This document shows positions 59,300-64,000 of a stretch of DNA of 64,000 nucleotides, piece after piece. The stretch is from Ophiodon elongatus (taxonomy: Eukaryota > Chordata > Actinopteri > Perciformes > Hexagrammidae). The notes beneath the pieces are model-generated. The model searched no databases, was not told the DNA's origin, and worked only from the letters and a program-made list of their open reading frames with translations. The DNA lies in NCBI GenBank assembly GCA_016806645.1, contig JACSYO010002116.1, forward strand, positions 5,527,001 through 5,591,000, written 5' to 3'. A program made the translations under genes and the position numbers. How positions within the stretch are numbered: the stretch's first letter is position 1; each line of letters starts with the position of its first letter.

Positions 59300-59965
59300 C
59301 ATGCCCCACATATCTTCCTCTGCACTGCCTCACAAAAACCTCTGCTCTTTACTAACTGCTCGGCACCAAACAGCAGACAAACACAGTTACAGACTGGCTG
59401 GTCAAATTATTTATTAATATTAACACCGTACATTTTTAACAGCATATCATCTATACACTAAATGAATGATGAAGATAAGACAACTGCATCCTTCCCCTTT
59501 GGATTATGTTTTTATGCATGGTCCTTACTTGCTGAAGTCCATCTTACACCACTAGTATTGTAGCTGGTATAGCACACAGATTAGAAAATTGATTTGTCTA
59601 GTGGTATTTATCACAGATAATGTTCAATCAATACAATTTCTGTTTCATTTGGCCAATAGACGACAGTGATCCATCTGTACTTCGTTGTGGTACAGTGTGA
59701 GCCCTAAATGCAATTCTAGAGTTGGAGTTACAGGTTTTGTCGAGCCAGCCAAAGCAAGGAAAGCCCAGCTATGTTGAACTTTCTTTGTAGTACACCCCTC
59801 AGGTGGACAGAAACACAACTCAAAGTAAATCGTAATGTTGTTCCATTTTTGCTAGATTTGTAATTGCAAATAACACTACAGCCCTATCAACTTTATAAGG
59901 GGATGATGTGTTAATGTCACTTGCCGCAAGTGGCCAACAAATTATTTTATGTAGGTTGAGGTTAG
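59300..59965. repeat. Second copy of the 28.3 kb repeat family, interrupted
   Basis: The left part (to about 59396) and the right part (from about 59785) match the 28.3-28.7 kb repeat in order. The roughly 390 bases between them do not. This fits a nested insertion with loss of some repeat sequence, but the ends of the insert are not clear by eye. Confidence 0.45.
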
Positions 59966-61107
59966 ACCGACTTGTTTCATTGAAAATAATTTGCAGCCGT
60001 AACCGTCCAAACTGCTCTTTGTACATGTGTGTATGTGTGAGCATGTGTGTATAAGAGGTGTACAGTAGATCCATCATAGCCTGCTCATAAGGCCAAAAAT
60101 TAGCGATAACATTCTGGCAGATATTGAGGCTTAGTGTTGATCACAGGAGTGGAGAGAGTGAACTGATATTTTCTCAAAGACAGCAGAGGAGTGAAGAAAC
60201 ATCTCAACACCTGTGGGGAAAGGTCACTCTCACGCTAACAAGCTACTCTCTCCTGCTACACAGACCTCTTTTGTTGCTTAAAATCTTTTTTTTCCTCCCA
60301 CCTTCTGCTGCAGGTTGTTGCTGCAATTGTTTTGAGTTTCCAAGTTTTAAAATTCCTGGTTTGTTGGCTGCACGACACTTTCTCTGTCCGTTCTACTTCC
60401 TCTACTCCCTCCCTGCTCTTTCATTCCTTCTTCTCTAAACAGGAAAAAAAGTGGCCTGCTTTACCTTTTCCACAATTTCTTTTCAGTCTGAGTCAAGGAC
60501 GCCCAGTAGGGAAAACAGTCACTTTCTGTTATTGATTGATTAAAATGTTTATTCCTGCAAATGACAGAAAATCAGTATCCCACCGCTGCCTCTGTGATCC
60601 AGAAATATTTTGACTGGCAGCGGTGCCTGGCAAACGTAGAGCAGTCATTATAGTGAAATTTGCAATTGTGTGCTTGCATGTAATGCATTAAACAGGAAAG
60701 TCCTAAGGAGAAGCAGTTGGCATCAGAGAAAGGTCAGGCCTGTAGTGACATTAGAGGAGGATGTTCACTCTTATATTCTGCTCTTGACACACACCTGTGA
60801 CTGTAATCACACTCAAATACGCATTTAGTTCACTGCCCTCAACAAAAATTAACAAAACGAGGAATTCAGTCGCATAGAGTGATTTGTTAACTCTACCGCA
60901 GTCTCATGAGGCATCAGAACTCTGACTGTGCTCACTCAGGCCCACCAAACATTTATCCACATCTGCCCAAATTCAAGACCACATTGAGTTATGATTGTGC
61001 ATTAAACCACTGCGAATGCAACAAACAGAGAGTTTCAGTGCTACTGCTCCCTTCCAAACACAGACAGTCTGTACACAAAACCCCCAACACGCACAGACAT
61101 TTTAAAC

Positions 61108-61111
<4 letters not shown>

Positions 61112-61138
<27 letters not shown>
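61112..61138. repeat. (AT)13 microsatellite
   Basis: Pure AT run of 27 bases. Confidence 0.94.
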
Positions 61139-62824
61139 GATGTTGTATCTGATTTTCAGCAAAAAAAGACCACAGTGCTGAGTTGCTCTTTTAAGAGACA
61201 AAAAGGTAACACATGGTGGAAACTGCATGATTTGTCTCTCATGTTTTGACCACACTTGATTTATTGTGCTAAGCTAGGTTTGGAGACTCCTTTAAACCAA
61301 TTTTTCCCCCTGCTTTACCGCTGCCCTGCCTATTGGCTTTGGCATGAATATCCGCTCATTCTATTCAACCTCTGTGTGACTGACAGCCCTTGTGTTTGCC
61401 ACTGGACCTACTCCGTGCAGCCCAGAAATTCGCTACATTAAAACACAATGTTAAGCATCCAGGACTGGGGATGTGTGGTTCCAGTTAAAATGTCACTTCT
61501 GATCACCTTGTTAATTGTGAAACAGAGGTCATTGTGTGCCCTTCGTCTTAGATCTGTTGCTCAAGGCAAATAAATGGTGCTGTGTCAGTCCCTGCTGCCT
61601 CCCATCCGGACTGACCCATGTGCTCCAGCTTGTGCAGAGTTTGCAGGTTCATGGCTTTGTCAATCAGGTGGATTGGAGACTTCTTATTTTGTAGTTATAA
61701 AAAGAAAAAAGTAAAAGTTAGGAATAATAACATTACAGTCATCAAGTTCATTGCTGCGATCTGGAAACACAGGGACATCTCTAAAAAGAAGTACAAAGAC
61801 AACCATGCAGGTTTAAAACAACGACTTCCCGGCTTGACTCTGACCTGCTGTATTTGCCACATTTGTGCTTGCTCACAGCGTTTCTTTGCAATGAGTGAGT
61901 GTTACCAACATTTTGGATGGTTTCGATAAATGGCCAACCTGTTGGCTCGCATACGTATCATCAAAAACTAAAAAAAAATGTAGTTATACAAATCTGTATG
62001 CCTTCTGCTCATTCCATACTGAGATTTGTTCCAGCCTCTTATGACCCTGAAGGTAAAGAAAATGAATAAATGGCAATGCATTTAATAATGCACATATTAA
62101 ATTATCTTTGACGTGTAGAAAAAAGGCTTAAAAGTAGCAGCAATTACAATAACCTAGAACCTACTTACCAGCCAACTGTTGTGTGTGATGCCTTTCATGC
62201 TCAAGTGAAGTAGCTTAATCTGTAATGTCATTGATTTGTTTTAGTTCTCGGGCACAATGAAATTAGTCAAATAAATTGAAATCAAATGACTTGAGATTTG
62301 CTTAGGCAATTATAGGAAGGGATGATGAAGCGTTAATTTGATCGCAGGCTACAACAAAGCCCAAATGCATCACCAGAATTATGCCTGTACTGACCTGAAG
62401 ACACAGGAGACAAGAGTTTGCACACTGCACCACTCCACTCATGAAGCTCAGAAAAGCCTGCTCGGTAGTTTGCATCAGGGACAAGCTCGTTTTCATAAAA
62501 CTAAAGAGAAAGCAAACATACATACTCTTTGGCTGCAGTTAAAAGAAATGGCCACTACAGTGTATACATCCACATTTATACAGCTTTTTCTTCTCGTCTC
62601 CTTCCGCTCCTTTTTTTGGAGTAATTTCCGTACAGTACACATATTTTCTTAACATGTATATCTGATCTTCTGTCATTCTCTGTGAAGGCTTTGTGGCGTG
62701 TGTACATTGTGCAATTGCTGCTTGTGGGACATTTTGTGATTAGTGGTCTGAAGCTCGCAAGAAAAAAAAAGGGCATTTGGGTTATTTTTCCACATGGAGC
62801 ACATGCTCACATACAAACAGACAG

Positions 62825-62826
<2 letters not shown>

Positions 62827-62859
<33 letters not shown>
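62827..62859. repeat. (CA)n microsatellite
   Basis: Pure CA run of 33 bases. Confidence 0.95.
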
Positions 62860-62863
<4 letters not shown>

Positions 62864-63013
62864 TGATCCAAACCTCCCTGATACACATACACTGAGCATT
62901 GTGCTCCAGGTTTTATTTTTTGACAGGGATATCTCCACTTGCCGTTAATTTCAGCAGAAAGAAACACAGCTGGAGCCTCTGGGACGCAAACATAGCCATG
63001 GCAGTGACCATGA

Positions 63014-63023
63014 CGCACACACG

Positions 63024-63058
<35 letters not shown>

Positions 63059-63067
63059 ACACACACG

Positions 63068-63102
<35 letters not shown>

Positions 63103-63118
63103 ACACACACGCACACAG

Positions 63119-63158
<40 letters not shown>
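63014..63158. repeat. Long compound (CA)n with CG steps
   Basis: About 145 bases of alternating purine-pyrimidine sequence, mostly CA with regularly placed GC-AC interruptions. It is the longest array in the window and a strong candidate for Z-DNA. Confidence 0.95.
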
Positions 63159-63159
<1 letters not shown>

Positions 63160-64000
63160 GAGCATCCATCCTGCAGGTCGTTGGGCATCATTTAGTGACA
63201 CTGTTAAGGTACATTACACAGTTTAAGAACCACAGAGGGAAAAGCTTACCTTTCTCTTAGTGACGTCTATTCTGTTATTGTAGTTTATAATAAACATGTT
63301 GTTTTTCTACCTTTTTGTATTCACATAATTCCACTCTATCCCAAAAACATGTAACTCTACTTCTAGGCATATCTAAAGTGGTTGAGCAAAATAATCCATC
63401 ACTGAATATTGTTTTTTCATTTATTTTCTTCAGCTTTGCTTCATATTTTCAATAAACTCCGGTTTCACTGGACACAGAAAAGCTTCATATCTTGAATTGT
63501 ATAATGACCTGCGACTTCAGAGACCCCACGTTTGAATGGCCGGGCAGTAAATACTGTAAACAGTATGTTTGGTTGCATATGGCATTAACATAGTTAAGAG
63601 TTGTCAAATATAGCCAGCAACCTTCAGTGGTATCCTTTTTCTGCTGTACAAACTTCAAATTAGCTGAAATGACGCAACCCATTTCAACACATGTATAGAA
63701 AAAGGTACAAACGGGATTCACACAACCATTTCTTTGACAATAGAGGACTAACTGTACATTGTTATTTGGTTTGTGGAGATTAAGCAGGAGAATGTAAGCA
63801 ATAGGGGTCGAAAACACAGATATGTGCTTTTAAAGCGTGCAATTTTGATAAACACTTGTGGATCTTACTGTTCATGCAAACTCAGAGCTTACATATAATA
63901 AGTTCAAGTCTGACCCAAGAGTGTGATTCAAACTACAAAAAAAAGGTTTGGCTCTCTCCTTACAATAACATCTTTACAGCAACTTCAGGTCAACCTCTTT

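Larger units (their letters stand above)
58046..64000. other. No gene recognised; downstream of golga7b
   Basis: The block holds microsatellites, an interrupted repeat copy at 59300-59965, and two weak exon candidates (58230-58285 plus, 61616-61682 minus). In human, CRTAC1 follows GOLGA7B, but I saw no EGF-like or FG-GAP coding exon on either strand. Confidence 0.5.

Noticed and set aside
62782..63201. 139-codon and related frames at the end of the window
   Set aside because: Produced by the CA/CG microsatellites at 62827 and 63014.
58046..64000. crtac1, expected next to golga7b from human gene order
   Set aside because: No EGF-like, FG-GAP or other recognisable exon was seen on either strand; the gene may start beyond the window or have moved.

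Overview
This window is vertebrate nuclear DNA, almost certainly from a ray-finned (teleost) fish. It has spliced genes with GT-AG introns, many long (CA)n/(GT)n microsatellites, and truncated non-LTR retrotransposon ends and diverged interspersed repeats of types common in fish. I see no bacterial, plasmid, phage or CRISPR features. Only two protein-coding genes can be supported, and both can be rebuilt completely from the sequence.

Gene 1 (minus strand, coding 8177-19569) is sfrp5, a secreted frizzled-related Wnt antagonist. It has three coding exons joining in phase to 321 residues: signal peptide and ten-cysteine frizzled domain in exon 1, netrin-like domain in exons 2 and 3. Gene 2 (plus strand, coding 41934-54313) is golga7b, a palmitoyltransferase accessory protein of the GOLGA7/Erf4 family. 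It has five coding exons joining in phase to 159 residues, the first contributing only MATE. The genes are divergent, with about 22 kb between start codons. From memory, human SFRP5-GOLGA7B (10q24) has the same arrangement and SFRP1-GOLGA7 (8p11) is its ohnologous pair, so the locus looks like an ancient conserved neighbourhood.

Layout: 1-6.9 kb, no recognisable gene, with a repeat fragment and a LINE 3' end; 6.9-20.2 kb, sfrp5 with 3'UTR, introns and promoter region; 20.2-41.7 kb, intergenic, with microsatellites, repeat fragments and candidate conserved noncoding stretches; 41.7-58.0 kb, golga7b with a CpG-rich promoter, four introns (intron 1 holds an antisense LINE fragment) and a probable 3.7 kb 3'UTR; 58.0-64 kb, no recognisable gene, with repeats and two weak exon candidates. 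In human the next gene is CRTAC1, but I could not find it here.

I found no convincing new biological system. The observations most worth checking are the conserved divergent gene pair, oppositely oriented dinucleotide arrays that could fold in the sfrp5 intron 1 transcript, upstream ATGs and a YY1-like motif at the golga7b start, a TCF-containing inverted repeat between the genes, and a repeat copy interrupted by about 390 bp.
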